From JAJDAH01 sp964487605 (lineage in GTDB: Bacteria; Myxococcota_A; Polyangia; Polyangiales; Polyangiaceae): DNA of 64,000 nt. The notes beneath the pieces are model-generated. The model was not told where the DNA came from and did not search any database. It saw nothing but the letters and a program-made list of their open reading frames with translations. The stretch spans positions 1 to 64,000 of the forward strand of contig CAZARU010000006.1 in NCBI GenBank assembly GCA_964487605.1. Reading direction: 5' to 3'. Positions 20,565-29,111 of the stretch are shown one piece after another (positions within the stretch are counted from its first letter, which is position 1; each line of letters begins with the position of its first letter). Made by a program: the position numbers and the translations under genes.

Positions 20565-21317
20565 ATGGTGAAGGGCCGCGTGCTCGTCGTCGAGGGCGAC
20601 GAAGCGGCGTCGTCTCTCGTCGCGCGCCTGTTTCGCGGTGCTGGTTGGGACGTGGCCGTCGCCTACACGGCGCAGGACGGCTACGCCAAGGCGTCGGAGA
20701 CCGAGCCCGATGGCATCGTCTGCAACTCGGACTTGCCCGACATCGACGGAGCCTGGCTGGTCCGGAGCGTCCGCGCGGACCCTGGAAGCGTCGCGCTCGC
20801 CCCCATCGTCCTGCTGGTGGCGTCGGCCGACGTCGAGACGGCGCTCCGGGGGCTACGGGTCGGGGCGGACGCGTGCGTACCGTCTCCTGCGAACCAGATG
20901 GTGCTCGTGGCCCAGGTGGAGTCGCTCATCGCCATGAAGCGGCGACTGCAGGAGCGTCGCGATTCGGTCATCCCGCAGTCGGTGCGCGCGCCGCCGGCGA
21001 TGCGGGGAAGTCTCGAGCAAATGTCGCTGGCCACCGTGCTCATGGTGATCGAGATGGAGCGCCGGAGCGGGCGGCTGAACGTCGAGTCCGAGATGGGTCA
21101 GAAGGCGGTGTTCGCGATCTCCGAGGCCACGTTCGTCGTCACCACGATCGATGGTCGGCTGTTCGACCACACGAGCGCGCTGAGGCAGGTGCTCGCCTGG
21201 CCGAAGGGGCGCTTCTGGTTCACCGGAAGCGAGAAGCCCGAGACGCCGAACCCCATGGGTTCGATCGGTGGTTCCTTGCTCGAGGCGATGCGACTCGACG
21301 ACGAAGAGCGTCGCTGA
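20565..21317 (+). CDS. Degenerate response-regulator receiver with DUF4388 (PATAN) domain
   Basis: 250 aa from the ATG at 20565. Residues 4-122 have the receiver fold (VLVVEGDE, then IVCNSDLPDIDG, IVLLVAS and GADACVPSP). The phosphorylation site position, four residues before the Pro of the LPxxDG turn, is Asn54, and the conserved Lys before the Pro near residue 110 is Ser. Phosphorylation is therefore unlikely. Residues 145-250 are a DUF4388/PATAN domain (GSLEQMSLATVLMVIEMERRSG), common in myxobacterial and cyanobacterial signalling proteins and thought to mediate protein contacts. Likely a constitutive adaptor or scaffold. Confidence 0.8.
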   Translation: MVKGRVLVVEGDEAASSLVARLFRGAGWDVAVAYTAQDGYAKASETEPDGIVCNSDLPDIDGAWLVRSVRADPGSVALAPIVLLVASADVETALRGLRVGADACVPSPANQMVLVAQVESLIAMKRRLQERRDSVIPQSVRAPPAMRGSLEQMSLATVLMVIEMERRSGRLNVESEMGQKAVFAISEATFVVTTIDGRLFDHTSALRQVLAWPKGRFWFTGSEKPETPNPMGSIGGSLLEAMRLDDEERR

Positions 21318-21321
21318 ACGG

Positions 21322-22518
21322 TCACGAGAAGTCGGCGGGCTGCGCCGTAGCCCATTCGACGATCTCGGCCACGTCTTCGGTGACGACGCCGCGCCAGAAG
21401 ACGGTCCACATGGGGGTGCGCACCATGCCGTCGCAGAGGGACGTGTACCAGCCGGCGATGGGGTTGTCGGAGCGCGCGCGCCAGAAGACCGCCGGGTGGT
21501 CACGCACCACCGCCTGCCAGAGGTCGCGGGCGATACCCTCGCCCTGCGCCACGGGACCGACGGCGAACTTGGTCAGAAACGGCGCTATCGGCGCGTGCGC
21601 CAGGATGGCGGCGCCCCGGTAGCTCTCCTCCAGGTAGAGGGCGACCAGCGGCCGCTCGAAGAACTCGGCCCGGAGGCGACGTCCGAAGCTCGTCTCCAGC
21701 AGCTCTCGGAGCGGCCCGAGGTTCACGGAGTCGTACGCGGCGTGACACTCCACGGCAGTTCCCCGCTTGATGAGCGTTCCCGCACCCTTCACGGTGAAGA
21801 GCTCCTTCAGCATCGTCCGTGGAGACGCGACGCTGACCAGCAGCGCCCCCGCCTGGGGGTGCAGCAACATCGAGCGGACCTGCTCCATCAGCACGCGCTC
21901 GCGATCGTCGAGCAGCTCCGAGCGCATCAGGAGGTCGAAGTCGGCGCGCAGATTCACGACGCTGATGCCGCCGTCGTGACAGGGGAGTGTGTGCGTCGGC
22001 GCGAGCTCGACCGACTTGCGCCCCGTGGGGCCGAGTGCGCCGCGGCGGGAGAGGACCACCACCTTGCGGCTCGCGAGCGCGCGGGCTGCGCTGGCCAGTC
22101 GCTCGAAGCGCCCCGAGATCCCGTCGTCGTGACAGCGCGCGAAGCTCAAGATGGGAGTTCGCTCGGCGCGAAGCTCGGCGCGGAGCGCCTCGGCCAGGTC
22201 GGGACTCGCGGCGTCGTGGATCGACGCCGTCCCCCCGAGGCGCGTCGCGAGCTCCCTGGAACCGGCCTCGGCGACCGTCGGATCGAAGAGCCCGACCGCG
22301 ACGGGCGCGAAGAGCCCCACCTCGCCCAGGAACCGGAGCTGTTCGACGAGCACGGCGAGCCCGCTTCGCACGATGGGAGCTTCCGCCGCGACGATGGCGA
22401 AGCTCTCCTTCGGGAGCTTGCGAAAGAGGTCGAGGTAGAGCTTCGCCTCGGACGGTCTCCCGACGATGTCGAGGAACGTGAGGACCGCCTCCGCGGTCGT
22501 CGGCGGACCACCCGTCAC
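21322..22518 (-). CDS. N-acetylglutamate synthase, vertebrate type (degenerate kinase fold + NAT domain)
   Basis: 398 aa from a GTG. The C-terminal NAT domain (about 276-398) has the family signature FLTKFAVGPVAQGEG, then HPAVFWRAR, then NPIAGWY. This domain is found in NAGS and bifunctional NAGS/NAGK enzymes of animals, fungi and some bacteria, and transfers acetyl from acetyl-CoA to glutamate. The N-terminal part (10-270) fits an amino-acid-kinase fold, but the usual Lys-Val/Leu-Gly-Gly phosphate motif is replaced (residues 40-48, FAIVAAEAP). Kinase activity is therefore not expected, and this part may be structural or arginine-sensing. Expected role: first step of arginine synthesis. No other arg gene is nearby. 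Confidence 0.82.
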   Translation of the reverse strand: MTGGPPTTAEAVLTFLDIVGRPSEAKLYLDLFRKLPKESFAIVAAEAPIVRSGLAVLVEQLRFLGEVGLFAPVAVGLFDPTVAEAGSRELATRLGGTASIHDAASPDLAEALRAELRAERTPILSFARCHDDGISGRFERLASAARALASRKVVVLSRRGALGPTGRKSVELAPTHTLPCHDGGISVVNLRADFDLLMRSELLDDRERVLMEQVRSMLLHPQAGALLVSVASPRTMLKELFTVKGAGTLIKRGTAVECHAAYDSVNLGPLRELLETSFGRRLRAEFFERPLVALYLEESYRGAAILAHAPIAPFLTKFAVGPVAQGEGIARDLWQAVVRDHPAVFWRARSDNPIAGWYTSLCDGMVRTPMWTVFWRGVVTEDVAEIVEWATAQPADFS

Positions 22519-22632
22519 GCGCGCTTGTTGCCACGAGCACGGCGCCCCCGCAACGTCGCGCCTCTGCCGGTGCCTGCTGCAGCCTACCCGGCGTTCCCGG
22601 CGCCCGCGCCGTCGGTGTCGTAGGCTCCCCGT

Positions 22633-23205
22633 GTGGACGCCTCCATGACACTGGGCTCGGTGCTCGAGCGCCGACACGTCGCCGGCGGTGTCGCGGTGGA
22701 CTACGACCGCTTCATCACCCGCCTGGCCGTGGAGGGCGTCACGTTCCCGATGGTGAACCCGCCGGCACATGGCCGCGCCCTGCGCTGCCACGACCTGCAC
22801 CACGCGCTCACCGGCTACGGCGCCGACGTCCTCGGTGAGCTCGAGCTTTCCGCGTGGGAGCTCGGCGGGGGCTGCGGGCGCTACGTGGCGGCCCTGGGCT
22901 TCGACCTGGCCGGAGCGGCGCTCGGCATGGTCGTCGCCCCGAACAGAACGCTGCGCGCCTACGCACGCGGGCGCCGATCGTCGAACCTGTTCCGTCGAGG
23001 GTTCGAGCGCGCCCTGCTCGACCGGTCGATCGAGAGCGTCCGGCGCGAGCTGGGCATCGACGATCGCGACGTCGAGCCCACCCGCGCCGACGTGGCGACG
23101 CTCGCGCTCTGGATGACCGTGGGCTTGCCGTGGATCGCGCTCGCTCCGCTCTCGGCCGTCGTGCTCGCGCTCACCTGCTTCGCCCCTCCGCCGCGCGAGA
23201 GGTGA
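22633..23205 (+). CDS. COQ4-like protein
   Basis: 190 aa from a GTG; an ATG at 22645 is an alternative. The motif CHDLHHALTGYGADVLGE matches the COQ4 signature H-D-x2-H-x10-12-E, followed by LSAWELGGGCGRY, also family-typical. COQ4 acts in ubiquinone synthesis, where it handles the C1 decarboxylation/hydroxylation step and binds a metal through this motif. The C-terminus has a hydrophobic stretch (about 152-182), suggesting membrane association. Myxobacteria are usually described as using menaquinone, so the substrate here is open. No quinone genes are adjacent. Confidence 0.75.
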   Translation: MDASMTLGSVLERRHVAGGVAVDYDRFITRLAVEGVTFPMVNPPAHGRALRCHDLHHALTGYGADVLGELELSAWELGGGCGRYVAALGFDLAGAALGMVVAPNRTLRAYARGRRSSNLFRRGFERALLDRSIESVRRELGIDDRDVEPTRADVATLALWMTVGLPWIALAPLSAVVLALTCFAPPPRER

Positions 23206-23266
23206 CTTCCCGCCGCGGGGCCGGTACCGCCCGCGGTCGATGCGAGGAAGCCGGTAGGAACTCCGG

Positions 23267-24199
23267 GTGCCCGGGGCTAGGCTCGCGCCCTTGCTCGACC
23301 GTGCGTTCGGCGCGACGCCGCTCTCCCCGCTCGGAGGGTCGGCGATGGTTGCCGTCGCAGCCGCCCTCTGGGGGCTGTGGGGCGTGGTGCTGCGCACGGC
23401 GGATCGGTGGGGGCCTGTCTCACCGGTCGCCCAGGCGATCGTGGTGCAGGTGGTGGTGCTCGTCGCCGTGGCGCCGGCCGCTCTTCGATCGCGCCCGGGC
23501 AGGAGGCGTCCCGCGGTCGCCTGGGCCTGGCTGGGCTTCCTGGGTGTCTCGAACTCGCTGAACATGGTGCTCTTCTTCGGCGCGCTTCAGGTGACGAGCG
23601 TCGCCATCGCGGTCCTGACTCACTACCTGGCGCCGGTCCTCGTCGCCGTGTTCTCGCCGCTCGTCTTTCGCGACCGCCCCCGGCGCACGACCTGGCTGGC
23701 GCTCGGGGTCGCCCTCTTCGGACTGGCCTTGCTGCTCGAGCCCTGGAGGGCCGCGTCGGGTCGTCCGTTCTACGGCGCCGCGCTCGGAGCAGCCAGCGCC
23801 GCGTTCTACGCGGCGAACGTCATCGTCACCAAGCGCATCCAGGCGTGGCTCACGCCGTACGAGGTGCTGGCGTGGCACGCGGTCCCGTCACTCGTGGTCC
23901 TGTGGGTCTTCCTGCCGCCAGGGGGCCTCGCGCTCGCGAGTCAGGCCGTGGGCGTCATCGCGGCGGGGTCGCTGGTCGCAGGTGCCTTCGCGGGAGCGCT
24001 GTTCGTGCGCGGGCTGGGGGCGGTGCCGGCGCCACGCGCGGCCGTGCTCACGCTGCTCGAGCCGGTGGTCGCCGTCGGCAGCGCGGCCGTCGTGTTCGCG
24101 GAGCGCCCGGGTCCGGTGGCGGGTGTGGGTTCGGTGCTCGTGCTCGGCGCAGCGTGGCTCGTGCTGCGCGTGGACGCGAGCGTCAGTCCCAGCGCGTGA
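23267..24199 (+). CDS. EamA-family (DMT) transporter
   Basis: 310 aa from a GTG. About ten hydrophobic helices are arranged as two similar halves of five, the drug/metabolite transporter architecture. First-half markers are AAALWGLWGVVLR and SVAIAVLTHYLAPVLVA. Second-half markers are GAASAAFYAANVIVTKR and LEPVVAVGSAAVVFAE. Such carriers export amino acids, metabolites or drugs, and the substrate cannot be predicted. Its last 17 bases overlap the convergent TIGR02265 gene. Confidence 0.88.
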   Translation: MPGARLAPLLDRAFGATPLSPLGGSAMVAVAAALWGLWGVVLRTADRWGPVSPVAQAIVVQVVVLVAVAPAALRSRPGRRRPAVAWAWLGFLGVSNSLNMVLFFGALQVTSVAIAVLTHYLAPVLVAVFSPLVFRDRPRRTTWLALGVALFGLALLLEPWRAASGRPFYGAALGAASAAFYAANVIVTKRIQAWLTPYEVLAWHAVPSLVVLWVFLPPGGLALASQAVGVIAAGSLVAGAFAGALFVRGLGAVPAPRAAVLTLLEPVVAVGSAAVVFAERPGPVAGVGSVLVLGAAWLVLRVDASVSPSA

Positions 24200-24779
24200 C
24201 GAACGAGCACCGGGGCGCGCCGTCGTCCACGCACGCGGTCCTCTCCGTCCGCACGTTCGGGCAACCCATGGCCCGGTAGATCTGGACCGCGGCCCCCCAG
24301 TTCAAGAGGCAGATGAACGGGTGGTGCGTCGTCCACGAGTCGATGGTGCAGATCGCCTCGTTCGGCGACGTCATCTCCACGGCGAAGGCACCGGAGTCGT
24401 AGTACGACGCCCAGAGCTTTCCGGCGTGCGTCGCGTACCGCTCCGGTGTCGCCATGAGGCGGAAAATCAGCCGGTACACGCCGCGCAGCGTGGCCGTCAT
24501 GACCGCGGCAGACCCGCTCATGGCGAGCGCGTGGCGCTCGTCGTCCGAGAGCCCACCCGTCGCGACGTCGAGCAGCGCATGCACGACCCCCGCGTCGTAC
24601 CAGCTCGACGAGAGGATGCCGAGGGAGCGCGAGTAGGGATCGAGCGGCCCACGGCGCTCGAGGGGCAGCGCCAGGACGCGTGTCGCGAGCTCCGCTGCGC
24701 CGATGCGGTCGCCGTACCAGACGACGAACTCGCGCACGGCAGCCCCCTTGATGCGCCCGACGGAGGTCCCCTGACTCAC
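24183..24779 (-). CDS. TIGR02265/DUF2378 myxobacterial protein
   Basis: 198 aa, ATG start. Mostly helical, with the pattern RIKGAAVREFVVWYGD, then SYSRSLGI-like and SSSWYDAG segments. The C-terminus is beta-rich and ends CPNVRTERTACVDDGAPRCSF. This matches the TIGR02265 (DUF2378) family, largely restricted to Myxococcales, whose later half recalls V4R/heme-NO-binding-like ligand domains. Paralogues are numerous in that order. Function unknown; sensing or developmental roles have been supposed from their distribution. Confidence 0.75.
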   Translation of the reverse strand: MSQGTSVGRIKGAAVREFVVWYGDRIGAAELATRVLALPLERRGPLDPYSRSLGILSSSWYDAGVVHALLDVATGGLSDDERHALAMSGSAAVMTATLRGVYRLIFRLMATPERYATHAGKLWASYYDSGAFAVEMTSPNEAICTIDSWTTHHPFICLLNWGAAVQIYRAMGCPNVRTERTACVDDGAPRCSFVTRWD

Positions 24780-24791
24780 GATCGAGCGAGT

Positions 24792-25784
24792 CTAGCACCC
24801 TGCCCGTGGCGGCGGCGCCGCGCCCATTGCGTCGCGGGGCGCGGCAGCGCGCGTCAGCCGATCCCGGACGGCCCAGTCCAGTCCATCGTCGTACGGCAGC
24901 GCCGCGACGATCACGTCGCTCGACGCGTCGAGGCGGCGCAGCGCTTCGAAGAGGCGTCTCGCCCGGCCCGCCGGGTCGTTCGGAAGGCGCTCGACGCTCA
25001 CGTCGGTCCGTTCCGGGGCGCTCTCGGAGCACAAGACGCCGACGGCGACGCCCTCCGCGAGGAGCGCCTCCACGACGCCACCGAAGTCGTCGGGAGACGC
25101 CAGCACGACGCGAGCGCGCGGGGCGTAATGCGAGGGGAGCTGTCCCGGGCTCCGGACGGACCCGCCGGTGCGGGACGGGACGTCGTGGCCGACGATCCGT
25201 TCGATGACCTCGCGGGGCACCCCCCCGGGTCGCAGGATGGTGGGCACGCCGTCGCTCACGTCCACGATGGTGGACTCCACGCCGACCGCGCACGGTCCGC
25301 CGTCGAGGACAGGCACCTCGGGACCGAGCTCCGCGCGAACCGCGGCCGCCGTCGTGGGGCTCAGGCCGCCGAACCGGTTCGCGCTGGGCGCCGCGAGAGC
25401 TCCGCCGAACGCCGACAGCAGCTCGAGGGCCAGCGGGTGCGCCGGAACGCGAAGGCCGACCGTCTCGAGCCCCGCCGTGGCGGCCCGGGAGACGCGCTCC
25501 GTTCGGCGAAGCACGAGGGTGAGCGGTCCAGGCCAGAGCGCGGCGGCGAGCGATCGCGCGACGTCCGGGACGTCGCGGGCCCACTCGTCGAGGCTCGCGA
25601 CGTCGGCGAAGTGCACGATGAGCGGGTGCCACGCGGGGCGGCCCTTCGCCGCGAAGATGCGGCGGAGCGCGGCTTCGTCGCCCGCGTCCGCACCGAGGCC
25701 GTAGACCGTCTCGGTCGGAAACGCGACGACGCCTCCCGCGCGCAGGGCTTCCACGGCTTCGGAGACGTCGAGGTCGGCAGGCAC
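24792..25784 (-). CDS. L-threonylcarbamoyladenylate synthase (Sua5 type)
   Basis: 330 aa from a GTG. The N-terminal YrdC domain (1-205) shows FPTETVYGLGADA, AAKGRPAWHPLIVH and the SAN triplet in AAPSANRFGG. The C-terminal Sua5 domain (about 215-330) is also present, so this is the long Sua5 type. It makes threonylcarbamoyl-AMP from threonine, bicarbonate and ATP for the t6A37 modification of ANN-decoding tRNAs. It lies 12 bases downstream of the start of the TIGR02265 gene on the same strand and may be co-transcribed upstream of it. Confidence 0.92.
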   Translation of the reverse strand: MPADLDVSEAVEALRAGGVVAFPTETVYGLGADAGDEAALRRIFAAKGRPAWHPLIVHFADVASLDEWARDVPDVARSLAAALWPGPLTLVLRRTERVSRAATAGLETVGLRVPAHPLALELLSAFGGALAAPSANRFGGLSPTTAAAVRAELGPEVPVLDGGPCAVGVESTIVDVSDGVPTILRPGGVPREVIERIVGHDVPSRTGGSVRSPGQLPSHYAPRARVVLASPDDFGGVVEALLAEGVAVGVLCSESAPERTDVSVERLPNDPAGRARRLFEALRRLDASSDVIVAALPYDDGLDWAVRDRLTRAAAPRDAMGAAPPPRAGC

Positions 25785-25872
25785 GGCGGAGGTACCCGTA
25801 GCGGAGCGCCGGCGCTCGGCGTCGTCAAACGGCGATGGCCGTCTCGCTGTCGGCTGGGTATGACTTCGGGCC

Positions 25873-27126
25873 GTGAGGGTCCTTGCGGCGCTGGTCTCGA
25901 GCTCGCTCTTCGCGCTGGCGACGCCGGGCGCCTTCGCGGACGCAGCGCGGGCTCCGGCGGAGCGAGTCGCGTCCGCGGGCGCCAGGCCGCTGCTGGCCGA
26001 GCAGCGCGACGTCGTGCTCGTCGTCGCCGACCTCGTGGGCGCGGAGGCTGCCATCTCCCGCGTGGCGCGTGATCTCGGCGGCCACGTCGCACCCGGAGGC
26101 AACGTGCTCGACGTCCGTCTGCCGCCCGACCGGGCGGACGCGCTGCTCGGCGCGCTCGACGCGCTCGGCCAGGTGGTGGCGCGCGGTGGGAGCTCTACCG
26201 ATGCGACCATCGAACACGCGGACCTGGAGGCGTCGCTGCGGTCCGCCCGAGCCGCGCGCGAGCGAGCGGCCGCCACGCTCCGCCTCTCCGTGAACGTCGA
26301 GGAGTCCCTGGCCGTCGAGCGGCATCTGGAGCACCTCGACGGCGAGGTCGCCGGCATCGAGTCGGCGCTCCACGCGCTCTCGCGTCGGACCGGGACTGTG
26401 CTGGTCCGCGTGACGCTGCGGCGCGCCACGCAGCCCGAGGAGATCCCTTCCGTGGAGCTGCCGTTCCCCTGGCTGAACGAGCTGTCGCCGTCGCACCTCC
26501 GCGAGGGCGGGAGCGCGCCGTGGGACGACTCGGGCTCGATCCGTTCGGTGCTCGACGTCGCGCTTCAGGTCGAAGGTCACCGCCTCGTCGGGCGACGCGG
26601 AGGAGGCGAGCGGAGCGACGCCATCGTCGCCGCCGTGCGGATGCGCGGCACCGACTCGGACCCGGTGGGCTTCGCTGCGGGATCCGACTTCGCCCTCGGG
26701 GGCCTCGACGGGCTGGTGCTCGACCTCGGACTGATGGGCGGACTGGGAACTCGCGTCGGACGCGTCTCCGCCATCGGCCTCGTCGCGGGCGCGGGATACG
26801 ATCTGTGGGCGGGCGGCCGGCTCCGCGGCGGCCTGAAGATCCCCGTCGAGCTGTTCTCTACCCTCGAGTTCGACGAGGCCGCGCGCCTGATCGTGTTCTT
26901 GCAGCCTCGCTGGGTCCCGACGCCCGAGGCACGGCAGGACGGTGCGTCTCTGCTGGGCTTCGCCGACGAGATGGCCCTCGGCGGCGCGGTTCTCCTTCCG
27001 TTCTTGCTCGGCGAGGAGGAAATCGACGACGGGGGTCTCCGCGTGGGCTTCACCTATTCGGAGCAGATGGGAGCCACGCGCTACGCCGCGAGCGTCGGGA
27101 TCGGCTGGGGCATCCTCGAGGATTGA
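25873..27126 (+). CDS. Secreted DUF4349-domain protein with C-terminal beta-rich region
   Basis: 417 aa, GTG start, signal peptide ending near AFADA. Residues 45-190 match DUF4349: beta-strand pairs, then a coiled-coil pair (DLEASLRSARAARERAAATLRLS and a second helix), then strands with VLVRVTLRR. The C-terminal 200 residues alternate short polar and apolar strands with Gly turns and end in an aromatic/Gly segment (ASVGIGWGI). They could form an outer-membrane barrel or surface domain. Typical DUF4349 proteins are lipoproteins or have a C-terminal helix, so this arrangement is uncommon. Function unknown. Confidence 0.7.
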   Translation: MRVLAALVSSSLFALATPGAFADAARAPAERVASAGARPLLAEQRDVVLVVADLVGAEAAISRVARDLGGHVAPGGNVLDVRLPPDRADALLGALDALGQVVARGGSSTDATIEHADLEASLRSARAARERAAATLRLSVNVEESLAVERHLEHLDGEVAGIESALHALSRRTGTVLVRVTLRRATQPEEIPSVELPFPWLNELSPSHLREGGSAPWDDSGSIRSVLDVALQVEGHRLVGRRGGGERSDAIVAAVRMRGTDSDPVGFAAGSDFALGGLDGLVLDLGLMGGLGTRVGRVSAIGLVAGAGYDLWAGGRLRGGLKIPVELFSTLEFDEAARLIVFLQPRWVPTPEARQDGASLLGFADEMALGGAVLLPFLLGEEEIDDGGLRVGFTYSEQMGATRYAASVGIGWGILED

Positions 27127-27208
27127 CCTCGTTGGGGGGCGGTGGCACGCCTCGTGCTGGGCAGCGGTCGGCACGAACGTGTGCCAGTTCGTGCCGGACC
27201 CCGACCTC

Positions 27209-29107
27209 ATGAATCGTCGCGCTGCCGTCCCGCTCGCCCTCCTGGCCCTCGCGTGTGGGCGCACCGATCCTCTGGAGTTCGACCAGGGCGGCCTCGGTCC
27301 GGGTGGCGCGGCCGGAATGGCGGGCTCCGGCGTCGGTGCGGAAGGTGGCGCGGCGTTCGGGGGCTTCGGGGGAGACGGCGGCGCCGGCGGAGCGGGTTTC
27401 GGCGGGGAGGGCGGCGCTGCGGCCGCGGGTGGGGTGGGCGCGATGGGAGGCGTCGGAGGCGTCGGTGGGAGCGCCGGCGTGTGCGATCAGGACGCGGACG
27501 GCTTCGAGGGATCGCAGTGCAACGGCTCCGACTGCAACGACCTCAACGCAAGCGTCTTCCCCGGCGCACCCGAGGTGTGTACGGACGCGGCGGACAACGA
27601 CTGCAACGCCGTCTCGGACTGCTTCGATCCGGCGTGCGTGGGAGTGCCGCAGTGCGGCTGTGTTCCCGTTCCGGAGAGCTGCACGAACGGACTCGACGAC
27701 GACTGCGACACCATCGTGGACTGCTTCGACGCCGACTGTGCGGGCACGCCGGTCTGCGGATGCGCGCCGAGCGAGACCGGCGCCTGCACGAACGGCTTCG
27801 ACGACGATTGTGACGGTCGAATCGACTGCGAGGACTTCGACTGCAGCGGGACTCCGGCGTGCACGTGCCGGGCGCAGCCCGAACGGTGTTCGAACCGAAC
27901 GGACGACGACTGCGACCTCCTCATCGACTGCGCCGACCCGGACTGCGTCGGTCGGGAGATCTGTCGATGCCCTCCGCCCGGCTTCCCCGAACAGTGCGCG
28001 AACGGCTCGGACGACGACTGCGACGGTCTGGTAGACTGCGCCGATCCGAACTGCTTCGGTAATCCGGCGTGCGCGATGTGCGTCCCCGAGAAGTGTGGCA
28101 ACGGCCTCGATGACGACTGTGACGGCAGGATCGACTGCGCCGATTCGGGCTGCTTCCTGGACCCGGCCTGCCCCGTCGGCCCGGAGATCTGCAACAACGG
28201 CCTCGACGACGACTTCGACGGGGAGATCGACTGCGCGGATTCGGACTGCAGGACGACGCCCGTCTGCGTCGTGAAGCAGGGCAACTGCTCGACCGCCAAG
28301 CTCATCACCGCGAGCGGGACCTACACCGGCGACACGACGGGCGACGCCAGTGACACCGAGGGCGAATGTGGAGGCGCTGCCGGCGAGGCGGTCTTCCGGC
28401 TCCAGCTCTCCGCGCCCACGCGGGTCCACCTCGACACGAACGGGACGAGCTTCGACTCGACGCTGTACGTCCGGAAAGGGTCGTGCACCGCCGGCAAGGA
28501 GATCGGCTGTGACGACGATTCCGGGGGTGTGAACCGCTCCGCGAGCCTCGATTTCGTGCTCCTCGCGCCGGGATCGTACTTCGTGTTCGTCGACGGGTTC
28601 ACCGTGGATCCGACCCTCGGCCCCGACGAGGGCCCCTTCGCGCTGAACGTCGACCTCGAGCCGAACCCGCGCGAGCGGTGTGACGACGGCGAGGACAACG
28701 ACGGCGATCAGTACGTGGACTGCGCCGACCCTGACTGTACGTCCGTGGGACGATGCGCCAGCTGCAACGCCGGCATGCCGGCGCGCGCCGAGTTCGGCGT
28801 GGGGGCGTGCACCAACGGCCGCGACGACGACTGCGACGGATTCTCGGACTGCGCCGACCAGGACTGCAGCCTGAGCGACTACTACGTGACCGAGTGCTGC
28901 AACGGGCTGGATCAGAACGGGAACGGGACGCCCGACGACTTCAACTGCCACTGCGCCACGAACGCCGACTGCATCGGTGGCCAGATCTGCTACGGTCACT
29001 CGGTGTTCGCTTGCGGCCCACCCTGCGGGCAGTTCGTGGGCGACGTGTGCCCGTTCGTCGCGCCCGGCTCGACGTGCAGCCCCGCCACCAACCAGTGCGA
29101 GTTCTGA
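27209..29107 (+). CDS. Secreted Cys/Asp tandem-repeat lipoprotein
   Basis: 632 aa from the ATG at 27209. A lipobox (LLALAC) is followed by about 70 residues of Gly/Ala linker. Then come seven tandem repeats of about 27 residues with the pattern C-x-N-G-x-D-D-D-C-D-G-x-x-D-C-x-D-x-D-C. A PPC-like beta-sandwich domain follows (about residues 354-490, from NCSTAKLITASGTYTGD to PGSYFVFVDGF). Two to three more repeats and a Cys-rich end complete the protein. The Asp clusters look like calcium-binding loops locked by disulfides. Probable role: extracellular adhesion or a rigid surface stalk (inference). The next gene starts 4 bases after the stop. Confidence 0.78.
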   Translation: MNRRAAVPLALLALACGRTDPLEFDQGGLGPGGAAGMAGSGVGAEGGAAFGGFGGDGGAGGAGFGGEGGAAAAGGVGAMGGVGGVGGSAGVCDQDADGFEGSQCNGSDCNDLNASVFPGAPEVCTDAADNDCNAVSDCFDPACVGVPQCGCVPVPESCTNGLDDDCDTIVDCFDADCAGTPVCGCAPSETGACTNGFDDDCDGRIDCEDFDCSGTPACTCRAQPERCSNRTDDDCDLLIDCADPDCVGREICRCPPPGFPEQCANGSDDDCDGLVDCADPNCFGNPACAMCVPEKCGNGLDDDCDGRIDCADSGCFLDPACPVGPEICNNGLDDDFDGEIDCADSDCRTTPVCVVKQGNCSTAKLITASGTYTGDTTGDASDTEGECGGAAGEAVFRLQLSAPTRVHLDTNGTSFDSTLYVRKGSCTAGKEIGCDDDSGGVNRSASLDFVLLAPGSYFVFVDGFTVDPTLGPDEGPFALNVDLEPNPRERCDDGEDNDGDQYVDCADPDCTSVGRCASCNAGMPARAEFGVGACTNGRDDDCDGFSDCADQDCSLSDYYVTECCNGLDQNGNGTPDDFNCHCATNADCIGGQICYGHSVFACGPPCGQFVGDVCPFVAPGSTCSPATNQCEF

Positions 29108-29111
29108 CGTG

